The notes below the pieces were generated by a model. The model saw nothing but the letters and a program-made list of their open reading frames with translations, was not told where the DNA came from and made no database searches. From Bacillus pseudomycoides DSM 12442 (GTDB lineage Bacteria; Bacillota; Bacilli; Bacillales; Bacillaceae_G), in the NCBI RefSeq assembly GCF_000161455.1, contig NZ_CM000745.1, forward strand, positions 669,724 to 733,723: a DNA stretch of 64,000 bases, read 5' to 3'. The translations under genes and the position numbers were made by a program. Positions 35,505-43,537 of the stretch are shown piece by piece; within the stretch, counting starts at the first letter, position 1, and each line of letters starts with the position of its first letter.

Positions 35505-36074
35505 TTAAAAATAAATTTTTCGATCGCGTTCTTCTTTTAAAATTTCAACAGCTTCGCGGAAACGCTGGGAATGAACGATTTCGCGCTCACGTAAAAAGCG
35601 GAGGCTATCATTTATATCAGGATCATCTGATAAATCAATGAGCCACTGATAAGTTGCTCTTGCTTTTTCTTCTGCAGCAATGTCTTCATATAAGTCTGCA
35701 ATTGGATCACCTTTTGCTTGTATGTATGTGGCTGTAAACGGAACGCCGCCTGCATTGTGATAAAATAGTGCACTATCATGATTAGCGTACTGAGCATCTA
35801 GTCCAGCTGCTTTCATCTGCTCAGGGGTCGCGTCTTTTGTTAATTTATAAATCATTGTTGCAATCATTTCAAGATGAGCAAATTCTTCCGTACCGATATC
35901 TGTTAATAAACCTATTACTTGATCAGGAATCGTGTAGCGCTGGTTTAAATAACGGAGAGCAGCTGCCAATTCTCCATCTGCACCACCGTACTGCTCAACT
36001 AATAATTTTGCAAGTGCTGGATTACAAGTACTTACTTTTACAGGGTATTGCAATTTTTTTTCATATATCCACAT
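35505..36074 (-). CDS. cotJC: Spore coat protein CotJC (manganese-catalase-like)
   Basis: 189 residues. The four-helix di-metal pattern includes ELAAALRYLNQR, EEFAHLEMIATMIYKLT and EEKARATYQWLIDLSDD, as in manganese catalases, with an HSQRFREA motif near the end. Last gene of cotJABC; the proteins are placed in the coat by the mother cell. AAAGGAGAG site. Confidence 0.95.
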   Translation of the reverse strand: MWIYEKKLQYPVKVSTCNPALAKLLVEQYGGADGELAAALRYLNQRYTIPDQVIGLLTDIGTEEFAHLEMIATMIYKLTKDATPEQMKAAGLDAQYANHDSALFYHNAGGVPFTATYIQAKGDPIADLYEDIAAEEKARATYQWLIDLSDDPDINDSLRFLREREIVHSQRFREAVEILKEERDRKIYF

Positions 36075-36086
36075 ATTTTCTCTCCT

Positions 36087-36350
36087 TTATATTTGCCATG
36101 GCCAAGGACCTTTACTCCATTCCCACGGAGCATTAGAGTAGCTATTACCAAACTGTTGGAGTGGGCCATACTTTTCTTCAATTTTTTGCTTTTGCAATCT
36201 TCTTTTATAGGAAAAATCATTAAATTGATTTATCGCTGTAACATCATCTGGATGAGTATCTAGATAAAGCGTAAGTTCAACTAATACAAAATCGAGTTCT
36301 TGCAACTCTTTTATCCATTCATAATATTCATCTGGCAGTGTTGGAGTCAC
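36087..36350 (-). CDS. cotJB: Spore coat protein CotJB
   Basis: 87 residues if started at GTG 36350, which has AAGGTGA eight bases upstream and gives the usual family length; a GTG at 36362 overlapping the cotJA stop has no spacing to a site. The conserved block LQELDFVLVELTLYLDTHPDD is diagnostic in its first part. Between cotJA and cotJC in one operon. Confidence 0.93.
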   Translation of the reverse strand: MTPTLPDEYYEWIKELQELDFVLVELTLYLDTHPDDVTAINQFNDFSYKRRLQKQKIEEKYGPLQQFGNSYSNAPWEWSKGPWPWQI

Positions 36351-36358
36351 GATTCTTG

Positions 36359-36574
36359 TCACCTTCCTTTCTTATGGGGGCTTTCATAATAATCATAAAG
36401 AGCAGGCCATAAAGTGCCTTTTTGCAAGGCGTCTCTTGGAGGGAATTGTGGTAAATTAGTTGGTTGGAATCCCATATATAAATGAGGAGGGGTTGAATAA
36501 AATCTCTTTCCAATCGGTGGACAAGGATCTTTTGGACTATGGTAAGGTGTGTAAGATTTCATAAATTTGTCCAT
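36359..36574 (-). CDS. cotJA: Spore coat-associated protein CotJA
   Basis: 71 residues from the ATG at 36574 (AAAGGAGG upstream); an in-frame ATG at 36610 lacks a site. Proline- and tyrosine-rich (YTPYHSPKDPCPPIGKRFY, PTNLPQFPPRDALQKGTLWP), as in CotJA. First gene of the operon, with a sigma-E-like promoter just upstream. Confidence 0.92.
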   Translation of the reverse strand: MDKFMKSYTPYHSPKDPCPPIGKRFYSTPPHLYMGFQPTNLPQFPPRDALQKGTLWPALYDYYESPHKKGR

Positions 36575-36615
36575 AATGCAAACCTCCTTTATAAGTGAAA
36601 CATTCATCACTATGT

Positions 36616-36645
36616 ATTGTATTCAGACATAATTGTTATTTATGA
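36616..36645 (-). promoter_or_regulatory. Candidate sigma-E promoter of cotJ
   Basis: On the minus strand TCATAAA (36639-36645), 15-bp spacer, AATACAAT (36616-36623), close to TCATATT/CATACAAT. cotJ is a sigma-E operon in B. subtilis. Confidence 0.6.
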
Positions 36646-36685
36646 CTCATATAGAAAAACTAGTAGGGTCAAGGAGGAAATGTAC

Positions 36686-37057
36686 GTGGAGACTATTACA
36701 AATTGTATTGTATTAGAAGTAAGAAATTTAAAGGAAACATTATATTTTTATGAAGGTATCCTGGGATTTCAGCCGAGTAGACACCGGCCACAATTACATG
36801 TGCCTGGCGTTTGGTATGATATTGGTGCAACGAGAATTTGCTTCGTTTTAAATAGGGAAAAAGGCGGGGATTTCGGTGAGGAAGTGCCTTCTTATATAAA
36901 TTTTAGTTTGCCATTTTGTGATATGGAAAAAGTACGAAAAAAATTAGAGTTCTATTGTGTGTCATTTCAAGAATTAGAGAGCTGTAAAACGGAGAAAAGA
37001 GGTATTATTGTGCATGATCCTGACCAGTATAGAATTCTAATTGCGCCGAAAGAGTAG
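36686..37057 (+). CDS. VOC-family (glyoxalase/dioxygenase fold) protein
   Basis: 123 residues from GTG at 36686, eight bases behind AAGGAGG. The ATG at 36680 is only two bases from that site and the ATG at 36617 has none. A beta-alpha-beta-beta-beta pattern with VLEVRNLKETLYFYEGILGF and FVLNREKGG, ending VHDPDQYRILIAPKE, is typical of vicinal-oxygen-chelate proteins. Substrate unknown. Followed 20 bp later by the DUF2935 gene, so probably an operon. Confidence 0.82.
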   Translation: METITNCIVLEVRNLKETLYFYEGILGFQPSRHRPQLHVPGVWYDIGATRICFVLNREKGGDFGEEVPSYINFSLPFCDMEKVRKKLEFYCVSFQELESCKTEKRGIIVHDPDQYRILIAPKE

Positions 37058-37077
37058 ATAAGGGGGGAGTTAACCGG

Positions 37078-37857
37078 ATGAATAGTACGTATGAAGAAAT
37101 CGCGTTGTTTGAACATAAATTCTGGTTGAAGGTTCTTGGCGATCATGCGCAGTTTCTTTTAGATGCTTTAGCTCAAAATGAAAGTGAAGATATTCAAAAA
37201 GCGATGTATTTTGTCCAAACATTTGATAGATTCCTCAGTAATATTCATACGGTAAATTTGATTGCATTTGCGAAAGATGCACATAAAGTAGCAGAGGAAA
37301 TTAGAAAATTTAAGTTAAATATTATACAAAAGCAACTGGAAGGAAAAATTGTCATTCATTTTACACCAACTTTTATTAACCATATGGTGAACGAAGTGGA
37401 AGAGTACATAGCGGTATTAGAATATTTAATAAAAGGAGAAGTGCCACCTGTTTTTCATGAATTGCATTATCATCTTGCTTGGCTAACGGATGCAGCGGGT
37501 CATGCAGGTGCCATTTCAGGTGGATTAGATCTGGTCGAGAAACGACTGAAAGAGAAGAGTGAAGAATATGAAAAGCATTTTGAACAGTTTTATTTAAAAG
37601 CTGTGGAAATGACAGGTTACTTACGGGCAGAACTGCATTCTTTTCCAGCTCTAAAAAAATTTACAAAAGATGTTTCATTAGAATTAACACTATTCTCCCG
37701 TTTTCTTCACGAATTAGAAGAATTAGAGTTATCTAATCAAGTATTAAGCTTAATATCTGGAAGAATGGCAGACCATATGGCAAGGGAAGAATGCTATTAT
37801 TTATTGAAACTAGCACAAGCTTCTGGATTAGAGATGCCAAAGTGTAATCCGCTTTAA
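37078..37857 (+). CDS. DUF2935 helical protein
   Basis: 259 residues, all-helical, two repeated four-helix-type halves, each starting like FEHKFWLKVLGDHAQFLLDAL; a His-rich H(x)H pattern (HELHYHLAWLTDAAGHAG) hints at metal binding like hemerythrin- or ferritin-like bundles. The family is known only as DUF2935 and is common in spore formers. AAGGGGGGAG ribosome binding site. Confidence 0.88.
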   Translation: MNSTYEEIALFEHKFWLKVLGDHAQFLLDALAQNESEDIQKAMYFVQTFDRFLSNIHTVNLIAFAKDAHKVAEEIRKFKLNIIQKQLEGKIVIHFTPTFINHMVNEVEEYIAVLEYLIKGEVPPVFHELHYHLAWLTDAAGHAGAISGGLDLVEKRLKEKSEEYEKHFEQFYLKAVEMTGYLRAELHSFPALKKFTKDVSLELTLFSRFLHELEELELSNQVLSLISGRMADHMAREECYYLLKLAQASGLEMPKCNPL

Positions 37858-37868
37858 TTTATACCATA

Positions 37869-38022
37869 TAAAGTGAAACTTTAATTGGTGTGGGGCTTTG
37901 CCTCACATCAATTATTAGTTGAACCAATCGGGCTTTTACGGGCAGTTGATTCCCCATCTAATTTCTTTGCTTTCGCTGAATTTTGAGGAGGGGTCTTACT
38001 GCCCGTTAATGCGGGATAAAAA
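37869..38022 (+). repeat. Second repeat family (R2), copy 1
   Basis: Ordered blocks AAGTGAAACTTTAAT, a GC-rich hairpin (ATTGGTGTGGGGC/GCCTCACATCAAT), CCAATCGGGCTTTT-GGGCAGTT, and ACTGCCCGTTAATGCGGGATAAA. The GGGCAGT/ACTGCCC arms pair across a ~60-bp loop. Shared with 43.2 kb and, in part, 63.2 kb. The hairpin may end transcription of the DUF2935 gene. Family name unknown to me. Confidence 0.7.
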
Positions 38023-38104
38023 TTCGCAATGATGTGGATTCTTATATGGTATTTTTGTTTTTTTAGGAGATGCTAGAAAGGAATTATAGAAAGGGGGAAT
38101 AGAA

Positions 38105-38662
38105 ATGCAATTAGCAACGCATGAATTACGTGACTTAAGTGAACTGATAGCGGGTGACTATAACACAATTAATACGATGTCTACATATATACAGCAAGCA
38201 CAGGATGATGAGTTGAAACAAATGTTACAGAATCATCTTCCTCTTCATGTGCAAGATTATAATTTGAAGGTGGAATTTATACAAGGTGAGACAACTCCAA
38301 ATATATCAAAGTTTCAGCCGTCTAAATTAAAACCAGTATTAGCTTCTTATACAGAGGCACCTTCACAAAAGTATTCCCCCGTTACACCAAGCGTCAGTGC
38401 ACAACCACCTAATGATCGAGCAATTGCGACTGGATATTTATTGAATCAAAAGTCTTCTGCGTTTAATTGTGCAGGTTCTTTATTAGAGTGTGCGAATCCA
38501 GAGTTAAGAACGCTTTTAGAAAATACCTTTTTAAATAGTAGTCACCATGCTTATGACATTTGGCAGTATATGGTGAAGAAAGGGTATTATCAGCTATCAC
38601 CAGCACCAAGTTCTGAAATGCAAGCCATAGCGAGTATGTATCAGCCTATTAATGAAGGATAA
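38105..38662 (+). CDS. CotF-family spore coat protein
   Basis: 185 residues with GAAAGGGGG upstream. The N-terminal helical bundle (DLSELIAGDYNTINTMSTYIQQAQD) and the C-terminal CotF-like block (RAIATGYLLNQKSSAFNCAG, LLENTFLNSSHHAYDIWQYM, KGYYQL) match coat F domain proteins. The middle is a low-complexity Pro/Ser linker. Probably made in sporulation; no sigma-factor promoter could be read with confidence. Confidence 0.88.
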   Translation: MQLATHELRDLSELIAGDYNTINTMSTYIQQAQDDELKQMLQNHLPLHVQDYNLKVEFIQGETTPNISKFQPSKLKPVLASYTEAPSQKYSPVTPSVSAQPPNDRAIATGYLLNQKSSAFNCAGSLLECANPELRTLLENTFLNSSHHAYDIWQYMVKKGYYQLSPAPSSEMQAIASMYQPINEG

Positions 38663-38720
38663 CCAAAAAAGATTGACAAGTTCTATCAAATATTTTAAGG
38701 TGATTTTATAAGATTGCGTA

Positions 38721-38848
38721 TATAAAGGGGAGTAACTTGTCACAATAAAGTCGTCATTACAGGGAGAAACCCTCGGCTTTATTGGCAACGATTTGTTGTT
38801 AGTGAGACCTTTACCAGCAATGGTAAAGGCCCCTTATTGTTTTTTTTA
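38721..38848 (+). promoter_or_regulatory. yybP-ykoY (Mn2+) riboswitch with terminator
   Basis: Aptamer features in order: AAAGGGGAGTAAC (38724-38736), AATAAAGTCGTCATTACAGG, CCCTCGGCTTTATTGGCAAC and GTGAGACCTTTACC (38802-38815), all yybP-ykoY consensus. P1 pairs AAAGG with CCTTT. That same CCTTTACC can instead pair with GGTAAAGG (38822-38829) to build a hairpin before eight T's, so Mn2+ binding should prevent termination. A TTGACA lies at 38673, but its -10 is poor. Controls the DUF1232-DedA pair. Confidence 0.92.
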
Positions 38849-38885
38849 GGACCTTTACTATATTTGGTAAAGGTCCTTTTTGTAT
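38848..38885 (+). terminator. Second terminator after the riboswitch, mirroring the first
   Basis: AGGACCTTTA/TAAAGGTCCT with TTTTTG. Its sequence repeats the CCTTTAC/GGTAAAGG pairing of the riboswitch terminator, so it may also pair with aptamer strands. It lies before the first gene, not after one. Confidence 0.85.
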
Positions 38886-38907
38886 GCAGAAAAAGGAGAG
38901 GTGAAAA

Positions 38908-39189
38908 ATGAAAAAGTTTATAAACCGATTTCGATTTATGCTTCATTTTCGTCAATTTGGTCCATTTTTATATGACTTTTTTACATCAAAAGAAGTCGCT
39001 ATGAAAAAGAAAGTATTATCGATTGTATTTTTAATCGGGTATGTCGTATTTCCATTTGATATTATCCCTGATTTTTTGCTATTCTTTGGGGGATTAGATG
39101 ATATTGCTGTTGTCTTATTTATTTTACAACGAATTGTGAAAATGGCACCGAAGCACTTACAAGAAAAATATAATTTAAATAAAGGATAG
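38908..39189 (+). CDS. DUF1232 (YkvA-like) membrane protein
   Basis: 93 residues, AAAAGGAGAGG site. The DUF1232 core GYVVFPFDIIPDFLLFFGGLDDIAVVLFIL is present (Pro-Asp-rich, membrane-inserted); first part quoted to 20 residues ends at PDFL. Function of the family is not known. It is the first gene under the Mn2+ riboswitch and sits 10 bp before a DedA gene. Confidence 0.88.
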   Translation: MKKFINRFRFMLHFRQFGPFLYDFFTSKEVAMKKKVLSIVFLIGYVVFPFDIIPDFLLFFGGLDDIAVVLFILQRIVKMAPKHLQEKYNLNKG

Positions 39190-39199
39190 GAGTTCATAA

Positions 39200-39805
39200 A
39201 TGGAGCAGTTTATTTTAGATGTAATTGAGTATTTAAAGCAGTTTTCTTATTTCGGTGTAATTCTAGCATTAACATTTGAGTTTATTCCAGCAGAAATTGT
39301 GTTGCCGCTTGTTGGATATTGGGTATACGAAGGAGATATGAATTTTTGGCTCGCAGTATTAGCTGGAACGATCGGAGGAACGACGGGGCCGCTAACACTA
39401 TATGCGCTCGGTTATTATGGTGGTCGACCGTTATTACTGAAATATGGAAAATACTTTTTTATAAAGGAAGAACAGATTCAAAAAGCAGATCATTTCTTTG
39501 AAAAATATGGACCAGCTGTGGCGTTTCTTGGCCGATTTATTCCAGGGGTTCGTACACTTATTTCAGTTCCATGTGGAATCGCCAAAATGAACATTTGGCA
39601 ATTTAGCATATACACATTTATAGCGATGTTGCCACTCACAACGCTATATGTATATGTAGGATTGAAATTAGGACCTCATTGGAAAAAAGCAGGTACGATT
39701 GTTGAACAATATACATTACCGATACTAGGGGTTGTTTGTTTCATTGTGATAGGAATGTTCATTTTCAAGTTTGTGAAAAAGAAAAATAAAGCGGAGTCTA
39801 TGTGA
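39200..39805 (+). CDS. DedA-family membrane protein
   Basis: 201 residues with five to six membrane segments and the DedA motifs EFIPAEIVLPLVGYW, GTIGGTTGPLTLYALGYYGG and FLGRFIPGVRTLISVPCG. Some DedA proteins act as lipid carrier (undecaprenyl phosphate, phosphatidylethanolamine) flippases in the cytoplasmic membrane. Second gene under the Mn2+ riboswitch, so manganese may govern its expression. Confidence 0.93.
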   Translation: MEQFILDVIEYLKQFSYFGVILALTFEFIPAEIVLPLVGYWVYEGDMNFWLAVLAGTIGGTTGPLTLYALGYYGGRPLLLKYGKYFFIKEEQIQKADHFFEKYGPAVAFLGRFIPGVRTLISVPCGIAKMNIWQFSIYTFIAMLPLTTLYVYVGLKLGPHWKKAGTIVEQYTLPILGVVCFIVIGMFIFKFVKKKNKAESM

Positions 39806-39845
39806 AAGATGATGAGACTTTTGTTTGATTAAAAGTATTGGACTT

Positions 39846-39879
39846 AAAAGGTGCTTTCATATACAGAAAGCACCTTTTG
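39846..39879 (+). terminator. Terminator of the DUF1232-DedA operon
   Basis: 12-bp stem AAAGGTGCTTTC/GAAAGCACCTTT with a T-tract. Confidence 0.88.
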
Positions 39880-40053
39880 TAACATAGATTATCTTTTTAT
39901 ATTGTGATTTATATGATTAAAATCTACTTTTATCCTCCAAACATCTTTTGGTTATCACATAATACTGTTTCTAGATTGTAAATTTAAATCCTTTTATATA
40001 TTCCAGTAGGGCTAATCGACATCATATCTACTATTTAGTCTAATAGAGATTTA

Positions 40054-40096
40054 AATGGAACAACTATATATGAGTGATATATAGTTGTTCCATTTC
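40054..40096. terminator. 19-bp perfect inverted repeat next to a bcr1-like copy
   Basis: Arms AAATGGAACAACTATATAT and its complement flank GAGTG, directly joined to the repeat that follows. It may be a terminator for an unseen transcript or part of the repeat insertion site. Nothing else is visible in 39880-40053. Confidence 0.55.
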
Positions 40097-40257
40097 GATT
40101 TGCCAACATATAAGTTGCGGCTATGAAGAACAAAAGGTGACCTGCACTCGTTTTTTTCTTTTTGTTTTAACTTGGCATGGGGCAGGAAGAGGATCTGACC
40201 GCTTCTATGCACGGCCGGATGCTCTCCCCCACCTAAAAATAAAGGTTTTATGTCGTT
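40097..40257 (-). repeat. bcr1-like repeat, copy 3
   Basis: Minus-strand copy with CATATAAGTTGCGGCTATG, CATGGGGCAGGAAGAG and CTGACCGCTTCTATGCAC blocks. More diverged than copy 2. Confidence 0.78.
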
Positions 40258-40412
40258 TTTTATTTGTATTTATATAGCTGTTGTGGCACTTTACAGGAAA
40301 CTGACTGTATATTTACAAAGATGTAATATTTTTCATTATTCGTTTAAACGAGGTTAATATGTGTTAGATACAATAATCCTTGTACTGAATCAAACATATG
40401 AGGAGGATTTAC

Positions 40413-42887
40413 GTGAGTAGGAACATGTTTCAGAAGGTAAAAGGTCTTATTGGATTATTAGCAGTTTTCATTTTAGCGTTTGTATCGTTTCCATGGAACA
40501 CTTCCGCACAAACGGAAGAGAAGAAACAAGAGGAAAAACCGCAGGAGAAAAAACTTGTCTTTCCGGTTGTAAGTGACGTACATATTAAAAATAGCGGAAC
40601 AGATGATACGTTCCGTTGGAAAAGAGCGATTGAACAGTTTAATACACTTGCGCCAAAACAAGACGCATTTGTTATCGTTGGTGATTTTACAGATTCAGGG
40701 TCTAATCAGCAATATGATCGTTTTATGCAAGTATATAATCAATATGCCAATAAAGATGCAGTGAGAATGAATTCACTTGGAAACCATGATTATTGGAATG
40801 GTTTATCGGCAGAGGATGCACAAAAACGTTTCTTAGAAAAGACAGGAATGGAATCTATTCATTATCATAAAGTCGTGAAGGGATATCACTTCCTTGTTAT
40901 GTCACCAGAAGATGGAACAACACATGGGTATTATTCTGATAAACAAATTAATTGGTTGAAAGAAGAAATTGCGAAAGCAAAAGCTGATGATCCAGAAAAA
41001 CCAATTTTCGTGTTCTTGCACCAGCATATTAAAGAAACTGTGTATGGTAGTCATGAATGGGGAACGAAGGACAGTGCAAAAATTAATGAAGTATTAAAGG
41101 ATTATCCGCAAGCAATTACATTCTCTGGTCATTCGCACTATCCATTAGATGATCCAAGATCCATTCATCAAAAAGACTTTACATCTGTTGGAACATCTTC
41201 AGTAAGTTATATGGAAGTAGAGGGCGGGAAAGTTCAAGGTAATATTCCGCCAGGTGCAAGCGATTTAAGCCAAGGTTTATTAGTAGAGGTAGACGATAAA
41301 GAAGTAACAATTAATCGTCGTGATTTCCATACGAATTCTTGGACAGGTGAACCATGGAAGGTTCAACTACCAGCTAAAAAAGAATCGTTTAAACATGTAG
41401 AAAACCGCGATAAAGAAAAACCATCTTTCGAGAAAAATGCAAAGTTAAAAGTTTCAAATGTAACTGAGAGTTCAGTAACAGCGACTTTCCCGCAAGCAGT
41501 GGATAATCTACTTGTTCATTCTTATCGTTTACAAGCAAGAGATAAAGAAACAGGAGAAATTAAAAATAAGTTATTAGCATTCTCAGAGTTTTATCGTGAT
41601 CCAGTGCCAAAAGAACTTACGTTTACATTAGGTGGGCTAGATAGTGGAAAAACATACACGCTAGAAGCAGTTGCGATCGATTCATTCGAAAATGAAAGTG
41701 AACAGCCATTACAAGCAGAAGTAACAACGAAAAAAGAAATTATTGATCCGAATGTGAAAGTGCCAAAGGCGGATGTATTTGATGTTAACTTTTTAGATGG
41801 TACATTTAAAGATAACTCATCATTTGGAAGTAAAGGCGATGTAAAAGGAAATGTATCAATTGAATATGATAAAGCATTGAAAAAGCATGTAATGAAATTA
41901 AATGGAAAAGCAAACACATTTGGCTATATTCCGTTTTCAGCAGCGCAAAAAGAGAAAGTGGCGAACACATTTACATTAGAAACGGTATTTTCTATGAATG
42001 AAATTCGCGGTCAAGCTATTATGGAAAATACAGAGAGCGGCGGAATTGGATTCGAATCTACTGGAACTGGATATGTAGAATTATGGGCTCATATTGGTGG
42101 TAGCTATAAACGTATAGGTACACAATTAGAGGCAAATAAAACATATCATTTAACAGGAACGTATAATGGAAATGAATTAGCAATCTATGTAGATGGAAAA
42201 AAAGTAAATAGTCAGCCAGTGACAGGTAAAGTATATCATCCGAATGTACCATTCGCGATTGGTGCAGATCCAACAAGCGATGGTAACGGTGGAGTTCCAT
42301 TACATGGACAAGTGGCGCTTGCAAAATTATATAGTAAAGCACTTACTTCATCTGAAATAGTAGCGGCATACAATGAGTTTACAAATCGCACAAAACTAGA
42401 AGAATTAAATGCTTTATATGAAGAGATTGGTAAAGCAAAAGAAACATTAGCCGGTTCTTATGAATTCGGTGAAAAGCCAGGCCAATATTCACAAGCTGCC
42501 TTTACAGAATTACAAACAAGTTATAATGGAGCAAAAGTAGTATTTGAAAATATGGCGACGACAGGTGAGCAAGCAGTTGGGGCATATCACAGTTTAAAAA
42601 CAGCACATCAAACATTTGTACAATCAAAAGTAGTTGACCAAAAATCAGAAACGCCAAAAGAGAAATTACAAAAAACAATTGATGCAGCAAAAGTTTTATT
42701 AGCGAAAGTTCAAGTAGGACAAGAACCAGGACAATATCAAGAAGTTCCAGTTAAAGCATTAGAAGGAAAAATCAAAGTAGCGGAATCTGTAGTAAAAGAT
42801 ACAAAAGTAAAAGATCAGTATGTAGAAACAATGAATCGTACATTAGAATATGCGATGCAGCTTGTTGAAAAGAGTGTAAATAAGTAA
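40413..42887 (+). CDS. Secreted multi-domain metallophosphoesterase with LamG-like domain
   Basis: 824 residues from GTG at 40413 (AGGAGG five bases upstream; an ATG at 40398 precedes that site). Signal peptide (about 8-35, ending NTSAQT), then a calcineurin-like phosphoesterase with VVSDVHI, VIVGDFTDSGS, LGNHDYW, HQH and FSGHSHYP; a fibronectin-III-like domain (about 340-450); a concanavalin/LamG domain (about 455-660, GNELAIYVDGKKVNS); and a helical FIVAR-like tail. It has no LPXTG motif. Probably an exported phosphodiesterase acting on a surface or host polymer. Confidence 0.9.
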   Translation: MSRNMFQKVKGLIGLLAVFILAFVSFPWNTSAQTEEKKQEEKPQEKKLVFPVVSDVHIKNSGTDDTFRWKRAIEQFNTLAPKQDAFVIVGDFTDSGSNQQYDRFMQVYNQYANKDAVRMNSLGNHDYWNGLSAEDAQKRFLEKTGMESIHYHKVVKGYHFLVMSPEDGTTHGYYSDKQINWLKEEIAKAKADDPEKPIFVFLHQHIKETVYGSHEWGTKDSAKINEVLKDYPQAITFSGHSHYPLDDPRSIHQKDFTSVGTSSVSYMEVEGGKVQGNIPPGASDLSQGLLVEVDDKEVTINRRDFHTNSWTGEPWKVQLPAKKESFKHVENRDKEKPSFEKNAKLKVSNVTESSVTATFPQAVDNLLVHSYRLQARDKETGEIKNKLLAFSEFYRDPVPKELTFTLGGLDSGKTYTLEAVAIDSFENESEQPLQAEVTTKKEIIDPNVKVPKADVFDVNFLDGTFKDNSSFGSKGDVKGNVSIEYDKALKKHVMKLNGKANTFGYIPFSAAQKEKVANTFTLETVFSMNEIRGQAIMENTESGGIGFESTGTGYVELWAHIGGSYKRIGTQLEANKTYHLTGTYNGNELAIYVDGKKVNSQPVTGKVYHPNVPFAIGADPTSDGNGGVPLHGQVALAKLYSKALTSSEIVAAYNEFTNRTKLEELNALYEEIGKAKETLAGSYEFGEKPGQYSQAAFTELQTSYNGAKVVFENMATTGEQAVGAYHSLKTAHQTFVQSKVVDQKSETPKEKLQKTIDAAKVLLAKVQVGQEPGQYQEVPVKALEGKIKVAESVVKDTKVKDQYVETMNRTLEYAMQLVEKSVNK

Positions 42888-42894
42888 GAGAATG

Positions 42895-42924
42895 GGAAGC
42901 TTGCCTTGGGCGAGCTTCTTTTAT
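42895..42924 (+). terminator. Phosphoesterase terminator
   Basis: GAAGCTTGCC/GGCGAGCTTC near-perfect stem followed by TTTTATT. Confidence 0.8.
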
Positions 42925-42945
42925 TAGTAGGAATTTATGTCGTAT

Positions 42946-42977
42946 CGCCGATATATGTAGTGATTCCGCCGATATAT
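42946..42977. promoter_or_regulatory. Direct repeat CGCCGATATAT, 21 bp apart
   Basis: CGCCGATATAT at 42946-42956 and 42967-42977: two helical turns apart, just upstream of a TACAAT box (42988) and the gene at 43030. Looks like a regulator site; the protein is unknown. Confidence 0.4.
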
Positions 42978-43029
42978 TATTTCATGTTACAATAAAGAGA
43001 GATGAAACAAACGTAAAGGGGCGAAAGAT

Positions 43030-43233
43030 TTGGAAGAGCAAAAGCTAAAAAGAATTCTTGAATATGTATGGATTGCAGTTGTGCTCCTTGTTGGATATTA
43101 TTTTTTGAAAGATAAAAGTAAATGGGTTCTGTTTTTAATGACTTTTCTATTAGCAGGATTAGGAGCATTGTTTATTAACTTTTTCTTTGATAGTGTAACT
43201 GCATGGAAAAAGAAAAAGAAGGAAACAAAATAA
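43030..43233 (+). CDS. Small membrane protein
   Basis: 67 residues from a TTG start with GGGGCG upstream. Two membrane segments (about 11-27 and 33-52) and a strongly basic tail KKKKKETK. The stop overlaps the first bases of repeat R2 copy 2. Not recognised. Confidence 0.5.
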   Translation: MEEQKLKRILEYVWIAVVLLVGYYFLKDKSKWVLFLMTFLLAGLGALFINFFFDSVTAWKKKKKETK

Positions 43234-43330
43234 TAAAGTGAAACTTTAATCAGTGGGGGATTTCTTCATCCCCCACTGATTGCTAGCCCACACTAATCGG
43301 GCTTTTGTGGGCAGTTCATGCGGGATAAAA
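43233..43330 (+). repeat. Repeat R2, copy 2 (internally deleted)
   Basis: AAAGTGAAACTTTAATC, hairpin ATCAGTGGGGGAT/ATCCCCCACTGAT, TAATCGGGCTTTTGTGGGCAGTT, then a direct jump to ATGCGGGATAAAA. It lacks the ~60-bp loop segment of copy 1. Confidence 0.7.
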
Positions 43331-43334
43331 GAGA

Positions 43335-43505
43335 ATGGATATGCGAAACTGGAAGCTTGTGTACCAATTGGTTGTAATGATGATTGTAATTACGATTGGT
43401 ATTGTAAATTACTCGTCATCAATAAGAAATTGTGCCTGGTTTACAGCTTGCATCGACATATTTTTCATTCTACAAACGTTAACAAAAAAACAAACTCGAA
43501 CGTAA
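43335..43505 (+). CDS. Possible 56-residue membrane protein
   Basis: ATG at 43335 followed by 56 codons to TAA at 43503: MDMRNWKLVYQLVVMMIVI..., one to two membrane segments, a basic C terminus (TKKQTRT), and a terminator directly after the stop. The GCGGGAT ahead of it is part of repeat R2 and is a weak ribosome binding site. It is short but has the composition of a real protein; may also start at ATG 43341. Confidence 0.45.
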   Translation: MDMRNWKLVYQLVVMMIVITIGIVNYSSSIRNCAWFTACIDIFFILQTLTKKQTRT

Positions 43506-43537
43506 AGCAGCTCGCTAATATAGCGAGCTGTTTTTCA
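43506..43537. terminator. Bidirectional terminator
   Basis: CAGCTCGCTA/TAGCGAGCTG stem with TTTTT after it. Confidence 0.88.

Noticed and set aside
37881..38022. Riboswitch in the DUF2935-CotF gap
   Set aside because: The hairpins belong to repeat R2, which also occurs at 43.2 kb in another context; no aptamer consensus.
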